Assembly (NCBI RefSeq): GCF_040499845.1
Contig: NZ_CP159342.1
Coordinates: 4,898,001 to 4,962,000, forward strand
DNA length: 64,000 bases
Direction of reading: 5' to 3'
DNA from: Micromonospora sp. CCTCC AA 2012012
Lineage (GTDB): Bacteria; Actinomycetota; Actinomycetes; Mycobacteriales; Micromonosporaceae
Numbering within the stretch: the first letter of the stretch is position 1; every line of letters begins with the position of its first letter. Below the pieces are notes generated by a model. It searched no databases and had not been told where the DNA came from. It was given only the letters and a program-made list of their open reading frames with translations. The translations under genes were made by a program, and so were the position numbers. Shown piece after piece: positions 17,402 through 24,359 of the stretch.

Positions 17402-18612
17402 CACGCCGGACCCGCCGAACCGGGCCAGGCGGCGCAGAGGATCGGCGGGACGGCCACTCCCCGGTCCCGCAGCAGCGCGCCCAGCGTGCGGGCCGCCAGC
17501 CCCAGCCCCCGGCCGCGGATCCAGGCGGGTACGACGGTCAGCAGCCGGTCCGGACCCTCCGGCACCAGCAGGCAGATCGACTCCAGCCGTCGGCCCTCCG
17601 CTCCGCGGCGCACCTGGAGCAGCACCTGAAGAGCGGCGGCGACCTGGGCGTGCAGCGCCACCCGGGGCAGCCCGCCCAGCATGCCGAGCGCCTCCAGCCG
17701 GGCCGGTACGTCGGTGGCTGCGTTGGCGTGCAGCGTTCCCGCGCCACCGTCGTGCCCGGTGTTCAGCGCGGCGAGCAGGTCGACCACCTCCGCGCCCCGG
17801 CACTCGCCGACCACCAGCCGGTCCGGGCGCATCCGCAGCGCCTGGCGGACCAGGTCGGTGAGGCCGACCACCCCGGAACCCTCCACGTTCGACGTCCGGG
17901 CCTGGAGGCCGACCACGTGCGGGTGCACCGGGCGCAGCTCGGCGGCGTCCTCCACCAGCACGATCCGTTCCGTCGTCGGCACGAGCCCGAGCAGAGTGTT
18001 GAGCAGCGTGGTCTTGCCCGAGCCGGTGCCCCCGGTGACGAGGTACGCCAGTCGGGCGGCCACCACGGCGGCGAGCACCGGTGCGACCGGACGGGGCACG
18101 GTGCCCTGGCGGACGAGGTCGTCGAGGGTGAACGGACGTTGCCGGAAGGTCCGCAGCGACAGGTAGGGCCCGTCGGTCGCCACCGGAGGCAGGACGGCGT
18201 GCAGGCGCGTCCCGTCGGGCAGCCGGGCGTCCGCGTACGGGGCGGCGTCGTCGAGCCGCCGCCCGGTGGCCGCGGTGAGGCGTTGCGCCAGCCGGCGTAC
18301 GTCGTCGACCGTGCCGAGGGGCACCGCCACCTGGTGCAGCCCGTGCCCCCGGTCCACCCAGACCCGGGTGCCGTTCACCAGCACGTCGGTCACCTCCGGG
18401 TCGGCCAGCAGCGGGGCGAGCGGACCGGCACCGACGAGGTCGTCGCGGACCCGGTCGGCGATCCGCAGCAGCGCGGTGTCACCGAGCACGGCGGCGTCCG
18501 GCTCGGCCCGTACGGCGGAGACGATGGCGGCCGGGGTGACCGGGGTGGCGGCGGTGGCGAACCGCTGCCGTACCCGGGCGGCGAGTTCCCCGGGGTCGGC
18601 GGGCCCGGTCAC
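17401..18612 (-). CDS. cpaF: Tad/CpaF-family secretion ATPase
   Basis: 403 aa hexameric-type motor ATPase. The N-terminal domain contains DVLVNGTRVWVDRG. Walker A is GGTGSGKTT with Lys200; the Asp box LVEDAAEL and Walker B-like RMRPDRLVVGECRG follow, then the His box TLHAN. It powers Flp pilus assembly. GTG 18612 overlaps the ssd stop (GTGA). It corresponds to Rv3659c. The final 30 residues are hydrophobic/Pro-rich and less conserved. Confidence 0.94.
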   Translation of the reverse strand: MTGPADPGELAARVRQRFATAATPVTPAAIVSAVRAEPDAAVLGDTALLRIADRVRDDLVGAGPLAPLLADPEVTDVLVNGTRVWVDRGHGLHQVAVPLGTVDDVRRLAQRLTAATGRRLDDAAPYADARLPDGTRLHAVLPPVATDGPYLSLRTFRQRPFTLDDLVRQGTVPRPVAPVLAAVVAARLAYLVTGGTGSGKTTLLNTLLGLVPTTERIVLVEDAAELRPVHPHVVGLQARTSNVEGSGVVGLTDLVRQALRMRPDRLVVGECRGAEVVDLLAALNTGHDGGAGTLHANAATDVPARLEALGMLGGLPRVALHAQVAAALQVLLQVRRGAEGRRLESICLLVPEGPDRLLTVVPAWIRGRGLGLAARTLGALLRDRGVAVPPILCAAWPGSAGPA

Positions 18613-19712
18613 GCCGCCCCCGTCTCGGGTCGGCCGGTCAGCTCGCCGACGAGCCGCTGGCACAGGACGGCGAGCGGGCCCCGCCCGGCGGCGGCGGGCG
18701 CCTCGCCCCGTTCCAGCCCTCGGCAGAGTCCCGGCTCGGGGCGCAGGGTGCCGGCCAGCGGCAGCCCGAGCGCCCGGGCCACCTCCGTTGCCTTCAGCCG
18801 GCCGGGTGCGGGGCCGCGCACGATCACCGCCAGGTCGGCGCAGTGCGGGGCGACGGCGGCGACCACCCGGGCCGCGGCGGCGGTGGCCCGCAGCTCGGCC
18901 GGTACGACCACGAGGGTCCGGTCGGCCGCCTGAAGGGCGACGACCGCCGCGTCGTCGAGCTGTCTGGGCAGGTCGACGACCACGACGTCCCGGCCCCGCC
19001 GGGCGGCGTCGACGGTGGCGACCATCGCCTCGGCGGGCAGGTGCCGCAGGTCGCCCCGGTCCCAGGAGAGCACCACCAGGTCACCTCGACTGGGCAGCGC
19101 ACGCACCAGCGAGGGCGGGTCCATCCGTCCGTCGGTGGCGGTGAGCGCCGGCCACCGCAGCCCTTCGAGCTGCTCCCAGCCGAGCACCAGGTCCAGGCCG
19201 CCGCCGAGCGGGTCGGCGTCGACCAGCAGGGTGCGCAGCCGCGCCCGGGCGGCGGTGACGGCCAGCCCACCGGCGAGCACGCTGGCACCCGCGCCGCCCC
19301 GACCGCCGAGCACGGCGACGATCCGGGCGGTGCCGTCGCCCGGCCGGTCGGGGGCGCATTCGGCGAACCGGTCGACCAGCCACGGTTCGGCGGCGGGCAG
19401 GGTGGCGACGTGTTCCGCGCCGATCAGCTCGGCGACGTCCGTGGCCGGGTCGAGCTGGCCGGTCCGCCCCACCAGCACCGTCCGGGACCGCCGTGGCAGC
19501 CGGGCCCGCAGGCACGCCTGTGCCTGGTCGCCGCCGACGAGCACGAGGGGCGCGGGCAGCCAGCGGGCCCGGGCGGCGGCGGGGTCGGCGGCGAGTTCGA
19601 CCTCGGTGCCACCGGCGGCGGCGAGGCGGAGCAGTTCGTCGAGGAGGTCGCCGTCGGCGGTGACGAGGAGGGGAAGGCGTCGGTGCGCGGGCAGCGGCGT
19701 ACGGGGCGGCAT
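18609..19712 (-). CDS. ssd: Septum site-determining protein Ssd-like (CpaE/MinD-related)
   Basis: 367 aa. The N-terminal part (LPLLVTADGDLLDELLRLAAAGG...) resembles a receiver-like domain. The C-terminal part is MinD/ParA-like: VAVLGGRGGAGASVLAGGLAV is a deviant Walker A lacking the usual catalytic Lys pattern, followed by LLVDADPLGGGLDLVLG and VVVDLPRQLDD. This matches Rv3660c/Ssd, which affects septation when overproduced in mycobacteria, and CpaE, which places Tad machinery at the pole. ATG 19712 has GGAGG 6 nt upstream. It is the first gene of the Tad operon. Confidence 0.88.
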   Translation of the reverse strand: MPPRTPLPAHRRLPLLVTADGDLLDELLRLAAAGGTEVELAADPAAARARWLPAPLVLVGGDQAQACLRARLPRRSRTVLVGRTGQLDPATDVAELIGAEHVATLPAAEPWLVDRFAECAPDRPGDGTARIVAVLGGRGGAGASVLAGGLAVTAARARLRTLLVDADPLGGGLDLVLGWEQLEGLRWPALTATDGRMDPPSLVRALPSRGDLVVLSWDRGDLRHLPAEAMVATVDAARRGRDVVVVDLPRQLDDAAVVALQAADRTLVVVPAELRATAAAARVVAAVAPHCADLAVIVRGPAPGRLKATEVARALGLPLAGTLRPEPGLCRGLERGEAPAAAGRGPLAVLCQRLVGELTGRPETGAA

Positions 19713-20001
19713 GGCGGCCTCCAGCGGTCGGGCTCGGGATGCTGCCGGCGAGCGTGCCGCGCGATCGGGCCGGGCCGTCGCCCCGGCATCGTCGCCTGTG
19801 GACAACCACGGCCCCTGTGGACAGCGCCCGGAGGGCGGAAGAATCTGCTATGGCCACGAAGCGCCAAAAGCGCACTGCGGTCCGGGCGCGTCACACCGCA
19901 CGGGCAACTTCGTCCGGACGGTCCGCGACCTGTCGACGATCGACCGCCACCGCAGGAAAACCGCTGGTCAACAGTCACGACATTTTGGCCGGACGGAACC
20001 A
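19713..20001. other. Divergent intergenic region upstream of ssd and the VHL-like gene
   Basis: No firm gene is seen. A 51-codon reading frame from ATG 19850 to 20005 encodes a very basic, Thr/Arg/Ser-rich peptide with only a weak upstream purine run, and I do not call it. The region must contain the promoter of the Tad operon, but no convincing -10/-35 pair was found on the minus strand. Confidence 0.35.
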
Positions 20002-20032
20002 TTGACGGCGGGGAGCGAGGCCCGCACATAAT
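20002..20032 (+). promoter_or_regulatory. Sigma70-like promoter of the VHL-beta gene
   Basis: TTGACG at 20002-20007, then CACATA at 20025-20030 (17-bp spacer) or CATAAT at 20027-20032 (19-bp spacer). The expected transcription start at about 20039 is next to GTG 20042, so the mRNA could be leaderless. Confidence 0.55.
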
Positions 20033-20041
20033 CGATGCCCC

Positions 20042-20896
20042 GTGTCGCCGAACGAGCGGCACCGTGCACTCGGAATCGGGGCCATGGCGGATTCACCGGA
20101 CGACACGCACGGAGCCGAGCCAAACCGACGGGCGACCAGCCGACCGGGCGACCCCCACCGCCGCCCGACGCCACCGCCCGTGCTGCACACCGGGGCGGCC
20201 GTCCGCGACGGGCAGCACCGGCCGGGGTACGTACCCGCTCGGGGCGGACCGACGACGGCCCCGGACGGACGGTCGTGGAGTGAGGCCTGGTTGCGGGATC
20301 TGTCCCCGGCGACGCTGACCTCGCTGGCCGTCGGCCTGCTCGTGCTGCTGGTGGTCGGGGCGTGGAGCATCTTCCACACGCCCCCGCGACCCGAGCTGCC
20401 GCCGCCCCGCGCCGGGGAGGCGATCAAGGCGGAACCGCCGCGATCGGTCGACCCGGAGCTGCTGCCGACCATCAGCTACTCCCCGGCACCGGTCTCCCTC
20501 TCCACCCGCGCGTCGATGCCGCCCCGTCCGACGCACCGGCCGACGCGTCCGCCCACCAGGAAGCCCAGCCCGACGCCGTCGCCCAGTTCACCGAGGCCGC
20601 CGGCGCCCCGGTCGGACGAGCTGACCCCCCTGCCGCCCTCGCAGGAGCCGTACCTGCGGTCCGCCGGGGGCGGTCCGGAGACCTTCATCGACTTTGCCAA
20701 CGCCCGCGCGGAGGCGGTGATCGTCTACTGGCTCGACTACGACGGCCACCGGCAGCAGTACGCGGTGCTCCAGCCCGGCCAGTCCTACCGGCAGCAGACC
20801 TACGTCGGTCATCCGTGGGTGGTGACGAACGGGCAGGGTTTCGGGCTGGTCTGCTTCCAGCCGGTGGACAGGACGATGCGGGCGGTGATCCGCTGA
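20042..20896 (+). CDS. Membrane-anchored protein with von Hippel-Lindau (VHL) beta domain
   Basis: 284 aa. The hydrophilic, Pro/Arg-rich N-terminus is followed by one TM helix (LTSLAVGLLVLLVVGAW, about residues 92-108), a Pro/Ser/Thr-rich spacer, and a C-terminal beta domain at about residues 215-284. That domain matches the pVHL beta fold: FIDFAN, then VYWLDYDGHRQQYAVLQPGQ and TYVGHPWVV align with human VHL IFCN, VWLNFDGEPQPYPTLPPG and SYRGHLWLF. Bacterial VHL-beta domains are known but have no assigned ligand. Topology suggests the domain is outside the cell. GTG 20042 fits a leaderless mRNA; ATG 20084 is an alternative. Confidence 0.82.
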   Translation: MSPNERHRALGIGAMADSPDDTHGAEPNRRATSRPGDPHRRPTPPPVLHTGAAVRDGQHRPGYVPARGGPTTAPDGRSWSEAWLRDLSPATLTSLAVGLLVLLVVGAWSIFHTPPRPELPPPRAGEAIKAEPPRSVDPELLPTISYSPAPVSLSTRASMPPRPTHRPTRPPTRKPSPTPSPSSPRPPAPRSDELTPLPPSQEPYLRSAGGGPETFIDFANARAEAVIVYWLDYDGHRQQYAVLQPGQSYRQQTYVGHPWVVTNGQGFGLVCFQPVDRTMRAVIR

Positions 20897-20929
20897 CCGC
20901 CGTGGAAGAGGGAGCCCACGGGGTGCGGG

Positions 20930-21565
20930 TCACGGTCGACCCACGAGGTCCCTCAGTTGCTGCTGTGTCGGTTGGGATGTGAGCAGCTCTGTCCTACCGT
21001 TCGAGGCGGTGCGGCAACCGGCGAGGCGAACTCGCACTGTCACCGTCCCGCCGCGGCGGTACGCGAAGATGATCCGGATCGACCCTCCGGAATCCATCGG
21101 ACAGCTGCGGGGACCTTCCGGGAGTCGCCTGCCCGCGTTCAGGTCAGCGGCGAGTGAAGCCGCGGCGCCGTCGCTGAGGGCAGCCGAGCGGGCCAGCGTC
21201 CCGAAAGGCTCGGATGCGGCGGCGCCGTGGTAGCGGCAGATCGTGGCGACGGCGGGATTGTCCGGTACGAGCGTGCCGGACAGTTCCGGGCGATCCGGGT
21301 TGGACACCTGTCCCGAGTCCCTGTCCGGACACGTCGCCGGGGTCACCGCCCCCGGGGCCGTGTCGCCGCCGCCGGGGCGGGGCAGGAATCCGGTAGCGGC
21401 AACTGCTCCCGCCACCAGGACGGCCGCCGTTCCGGCCAGTCGACGGCGTCGGCGGCGGCGCACCCGGTCCGCAAGCCGGTCGAAAATCGGCGACGAAGGC
21501 ACCTGTCCGTCGACCAGGTCGCGCAACGCGACCGAGACCTGCCGTTCGAGGTCGGGCCCGCTCAT
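20930..21565 (-). CDS. Membrane protein paired with SigE-family sigma factor (probable anti-sigma-like)
   Basis: 211 aa. The N-terminal 40 residues are cytoplasmic (SVALRDLVDGQVPSSPIFDRLADRV) and end in a run of seven Arg. One TM helix follows (LAGTAAVLVAGAVAATGFL), then an extracytoplasmic domain with several Cys residues and VTVRVRLAGC near the end. No zinc HxxxCxxC motif is present. Its start overlaps the sigma gene stop (ATGA), the usual coupling of sigma and regulator, so an anti-sigma role is likely but inferred from context only. Confidence 0.75.
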   Translation of the reverse strand: MSGPDLERQVSVALRDLVDGQVPSSPIFDRLADRVRRRRRRRLAGTAAVLVAGAVAATGFLPRPGGGDTAPGAVTPATCPDRDSGQVSNPDRPELSGTLVPDNPAVATICRYHGAAASEPFGTLARSAALSDGAAASLAADLNAGRRLPEGPRSCPMDSGGSIRIIFAYRRGGTVTVRVRLAGCRTASNGRTELLTSQPTQQQLRDLVGRP

Positions 21566-22056
21566 CGAAGCTCTCCCATCGCCACCACGCCTTTGAGCTT
21601 GTGCAGAGCCTTGACGGTCTGGCTCTTCACGGTGCCTTCGGAGCAGCCGAGCAGCGCGGCGGTCTGCTCCACCGACAGGTCCTCGTAGAACCGCAGCACC
21701 ACCACCGCCCGCTGGGCGGGTGGCAGCCCTCGCAGCACCCGGGCGAGCGAATCACGCAGATCCACGCCGGCCACCGCGTCACCGGCGTCCGAGACATCCG
21801 GCACCGGGAGACACCGCTCGCCCCACCAGCGCCGCCGCCGCCACGTCAGATAGCTGGTCATCACGACCCGCCGCACGTACCCGTCGGGATCCTCACCCTC
21901 GGCTGTCAGCCGCCTCCAGTGCGGCCACACCTTCATCAGGGCGGTCTGCACGAGGTCCTCCGCCTGCTGCCAGTCCCCGGTGAGCAGCCGCGCGGTACGC
22001 AGCAGCGCAGCCTGGCGAGCGACCACGTACTCCCGGAATCCCTCCGGCTCCGACAC
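21562..22056 (-). CDS. SigE-family ECF sigma factor
   Basis: 164 aa with region 2 (FREYVVARQAALLRTARLLTGDWQQAEDLVQTALMKVWPHW) and region 4 (LRGLPPAQRAVVVLRFYEDLSVEQTAALLGCSEGTVKSQ). The opening and the conserved LLRTARLLTGDWQQAEDLVQ segment are typical of the large actinobacterial SigE-like ECF family. GTG 22056 is chosen because GGAGG precedes it by 5 nt and the N-terminus then matches the family; an extension of the frame to 22401 would run through two hairpins. It is cotranscribed with the membrane protein downstream. Confidence 0.9.
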   Translation of the reverse strand: MSEPEGFREYVVARQAALLRTARLLTGDWQQAEDLVQTALMKVWPHWRRLTAEGEDPDGYVRRVVMTSYLTWRRRRWWGERCLPVPDVSDAGDAVAGVDLRDSLARVLRGLPPAQRAVVVLRFYEDLSVEQTAALLGCSEGTVKSQTVKALHKLKGVVAMGELR

Positions 22057-22211
22057 GCTGCCTCCTCGCTGCCCCACTTCCCCGTCAGCAGGGACACGAC
22101 CTGGACGGCGGACGAGGTTGCCCGGGCTGTCGCCGGGTTCCACCGGCAGCGACGGAGGTCCGGGGAGGAATTCGAGCGGTGACCTGGGGTTGGAGCGCTC
22201 CAGCGGAAAGG

Positions 22212-22244
22212 GACGACCCCCGTCGGGGGGTGACGGGGGTCGTC
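22212..22244. terminator. Perfect 13-bp hairpin (first of two)
   Basis: GACGACCCCCGTC (22212-22224) and GACGGGGGTCGTC (22232-22244) with a 7-nt G-rich loop. It lies in the leader side of the sigma gene with no convergent gene nearby, so it may be an attenuator or mRNA-stability element rather than a simple terminator. Confidence 0.55.
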
Positions 22245-22248
22245 TGGA

Positions 22249-22279
22249 GGTTCGGCTCCGGGGGGGGTTGAGCCGAACC
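22249..22279. terminator. Second hairpin of the pair
   Basis: GGTTCGGCTC (22249-22258) pairs with GAGCCGAACC (22270-22279) around an 11-nt loop with eight consecutive G residues. It is 4 bp from the first hairpin. Confidence 0.5.
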
Positions 22280-22512
22280 CACTCAGCGGTCACGGGGGGT
22301 GCAACCGCCGAGGGCCTGCCGCGCGAACGGGACGTGAACGCTCGTCGCGTGAACCAGCATGCCGCAGCGGACCGGTATACGTCGAGTGGTGTACGGTCCA
22401 CAGACTGCTAATTTGTGTTCGGAGAGTGTGATCACCATCACCCTATGGTGAGGGGCACGAGGTGTTCCACCAGCGGAACCCCCGGGCACCCGCCGACGCG
22501 GAGTCCTCGGGC

Positions 22513-22518
22513 TAGACT
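22513..22518 (+). promoter_or_regulatory. -10-like TAGACT before the HAD phosphatase gene
   Basis: TAGACT ends 8 nt before GTG 22527. There is no Shine-Dalgarno sequence between, so a leaderless transcript is likely. Confidence 0.5.
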
Positions 22519-22526
22519 TTCGCGCC

Positions 22527-23339
22527 GTGGGCCGAAGTGCCGCTTTCTTCGATCTGGACAAGACCGTCATCGCCAAGTCGAGCGCCTTGGCATTCGGACG
22601 GCCGTTCTACCGGGATGGGCTGATCACCCGGCGGGACGTGGTGAAGTCGGCGTACGCGCAGCTGATGTTCCGGCTGGGCGGCACCGACGAGCAGACCATG
22701 GCCCGCACCCGGGACTACCTGGCCACGCTCTGCAAGGGCTGGCAGGTGGAACAGGTCCGCCAGATCGTCGCGGAGACGCTGCACGAGCTGATCAACCCCT
22801 ACGTGTACGCCGAGGCCGCCGCCCTGATCGAGGAGCACCAGGCGGCCGGCCGGGACGTGGTGCTGGTCTCCGCCTCCGGTGACGAGATGGTCCGCCCGAT
22901 CGGCGCGCTGCTCGGCGTCACGGACGTGATCGCCACCCGGATGGCGGTCGAGGACGGGCGCTACAGCGGCGAGGTCGAGTTCTATGCGGCCGGCCCGAGC
23001 AAGGTCGACGCGGTCGGCGAGCTGGCCACCGCGCGCGGCTACGACCTGGCCGACTCGTACGCCTACTCCGACTCGTACAGCGACCGGCCGCTGCTGGAGT
23101 GCGTCGGCCACCCCACCGTGGTCAACCCGGACCGCGCTCTGCGCAAGCTGGCCGTGGAGAACTCCTGGCCGGTGCTGGAGTTCCGGCACCCGATCCCGCT
23201 GGGCCGACGGCTGCGGGAGCGCCCCGCGGTGCCGGTGGCCGCCGCGGCGCTCGGGGTCGGCGTCGGCGTGGCCATCGGCATCGCCTGGTACGGCCGCCAC
23301 CGCCGTACCCGCGCGGCCACCCCCGCCGTCACCGCCTGA
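22527..23339 (+). CDS. HAD-IB family phosphatase, membrane-anchored
   Basis: 270 aa. Motif I FFDLDKTVIA carries nucleophile Asp9 and Asp11; motif II VLVSASGD has Ser115; a later Lys (GPSKVDA) and YSDSYSDRPLLE (motif IV) complete the HAD-IB set of SerB/CicA relatives. A C-terminal hydrophobic segment (VPVAAAALGVGVGVAIGIAWY) anchors it in the membrane. The enzyme hydrolyses a phosphomonoester, substrate unknown. It corresponds to Rv3661, which also follows ssd. The GTG start sits 8 nt after a -10-like hexamer. Confidence 0.9.
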   Translation: MGRSAAFFDLDKTVIAKSSALAFGRPFYRDGLITRRDVVKSAYAQLMFRLGGTDEQTMARTRDYLATLCKGWQVEQVRQIVAETLHELINPYVYAEAAALIEEHQAAGRDVVLVSASGDEMVRPIGALLGVTDVIATRMAVEDGRYSGEVEFYAAGPSKVDAVGELATARGYDLADSYAYSDSYSDRPLLECVGHPTVVNPDRALRKLAVENSWPVLEFRHPIPLGRRLRERPAVPVAAAALGVGVGVAIGIAWYGRHRRTRAATPAVTA

Positions 23340-23342
23340 CCG

Positions 23343-23363
23343 CCGCCGGGCACCGACCGGCGG
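23343..23363. terminator. Short hairpin between convergent genes
   Basis: CCGCCGG (23343-23349) and CCGGCGG (23357-23363) in the 30-bp gap between the HAD gene and the convergent Fic-like gene. Likely bidirectional, but the stem is short. Confidence 0.45.
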
Positions 23364-23369
23364 GAGGGG

Positions 23370-24119
23370 TCAGGAGGCGGCGGCGAGCACCTCGTCGCCG
23401 ATCAGGCCGATCTGGTCGGCGCCCACCTCGACGGCCGCCATGTAGTGGCGCAGCCAGGAGCGCAGCCCGTCGGGTGTGCCGGTGGCGAAGGCACCGGCCG
23501 CGCCGACGTACTCCGGTTCCCGCTCCCGGTGCCCGACGTCCACGGCGACCAGCCCGCGCGGGTCGAAGCCGGTGGAGATCAGCACCAGCCGGGCGGCGGC
23601 CCGGGCCACCACCCCGGACGGCCCGGCGAACGGGCGCAGGTTCAGCAGCTCGCCGTGCACCACGGCGGCCAGCACCAGCGGGGAGACCTTCGTGCCGCCG
23701 GCCACCAGGCCGGCCAGCCCGTCGAGGCGCGCGGCGACCACCGGGTCGGCCACCGGCCGGCCGAGTTCGGCCTCGCTCACCACGTCCCGGGCGGCGAGCA
23801 CGTGCAGCCGGGCGAGGGCCTGCCGGGGGGCCTTCGGCCAGAGTTCGCTCAGTCCGGGCAGCGCCCCGGCGACCCGCAGCGCGCCCTGGAGCACCGGGTC
23901 GGTGACGGTGCCGGAGCGGACCGCCTCGCGCTCGTGGACGTGCCCCTCCAGCGCGGCGCTGGCCACCGCGGAGCGGAGGCTGACCTCGGCCGCGACCTGG
24001 CCGCCGTGCCGCCGCAGGGCGCGGTGCCGGTGGGCCTGGTCGACCTGGTCGCGGGCCCGCTCGACGGCGGGCGCGATGTCGGCGAGCGCGAGCAGCGGGG
24101 CGAGCGGATCGGCGGTCAC
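23370..24119 (-). CDS. Degenerate Fic-like protein
   Basis: 249 aa, all-helical. The segment at residues 158-175 (LNLRPFAGPSGVVARAAARL) aligns with the Fic motif HPFx(D/E)GNGRxxR, but the catalytic His is Arg, the acidic residue is lost and GNGR is replaced. AMP-transfer is therefore unlikely. A helix with ALEGHVHEREAVRSG near residue 55 recalls the substrate-flap helix of Fic proteins. It sits between the HAD phosphatase and acs, the position of Rv3662c in M. tuberculosis. The GTG start follows no obvious ribosome site. Confidence 0.7.
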   Translation of the reverse strand: MTADPLAPLLALADIAPAVERARDQVDQAHRHRALRRHGGQVAAEVSLRSAVASAALEGHVHEREAVRSGTVTDPVLQGALRVAGALPGLSELWPKAPRQALARLHVLAARDVVSEAELGRPVADPVVAARLDGLAGLVAGGTKVSPLVLAAVVHGELLNLRPFAGPSGVVARAAARLVLISTGFDPRGLVAVDVGHREREPEYVGAAGAFATGTPDGLRSWLRHYMAAVEVGADQIGLIGDEVLAAAS

Positions 24120-24359
24120 CCCGTCACGCTATCCACCCGGCCACCCCGCCCGACCCCCACCCGCCCGCAACGCGACCCGAACCACGTCCACCGCGCGGGG
24201 GCGGCGGTCCGGCGGCGAAAAGGCAGCCGTCCTTACTACTGGGCGCGCGCTGCCGGCCGCTGGGCGCGACGGCGGTCCCCGGGCGGTCGCGGCGCGGGTA
24301 CGGCCCGACTAACCTCAGCCGGGTAGGAGACGCAGGTCACGCGACGAAGGAGTTCCCGC

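Larger units (their letters stand above)
22057..22512. other. Divergent intergenic region with two tandem hairpins
   Basis: No gene is supported. The two adjacent hairpins (separate entries) lie 150-220 bp upstream of the sigma gene. Between 22380 and 22450 the sequence becomes AT-richer (CTAATTTGTGTTCGG and ACCATCACCCTATGGTGA), which suits promoter DNA for either divergent gene, but no -35/-10 pair could be fixed for the sigma gene. Confidence 0.4.

Noticed and set aside
19850..20005. 51-codon basic peptide upstream of the VHL-like gene
   Set aside because: Weak ribosome site and no recognisable family; kept only as a note on the intergenic region.
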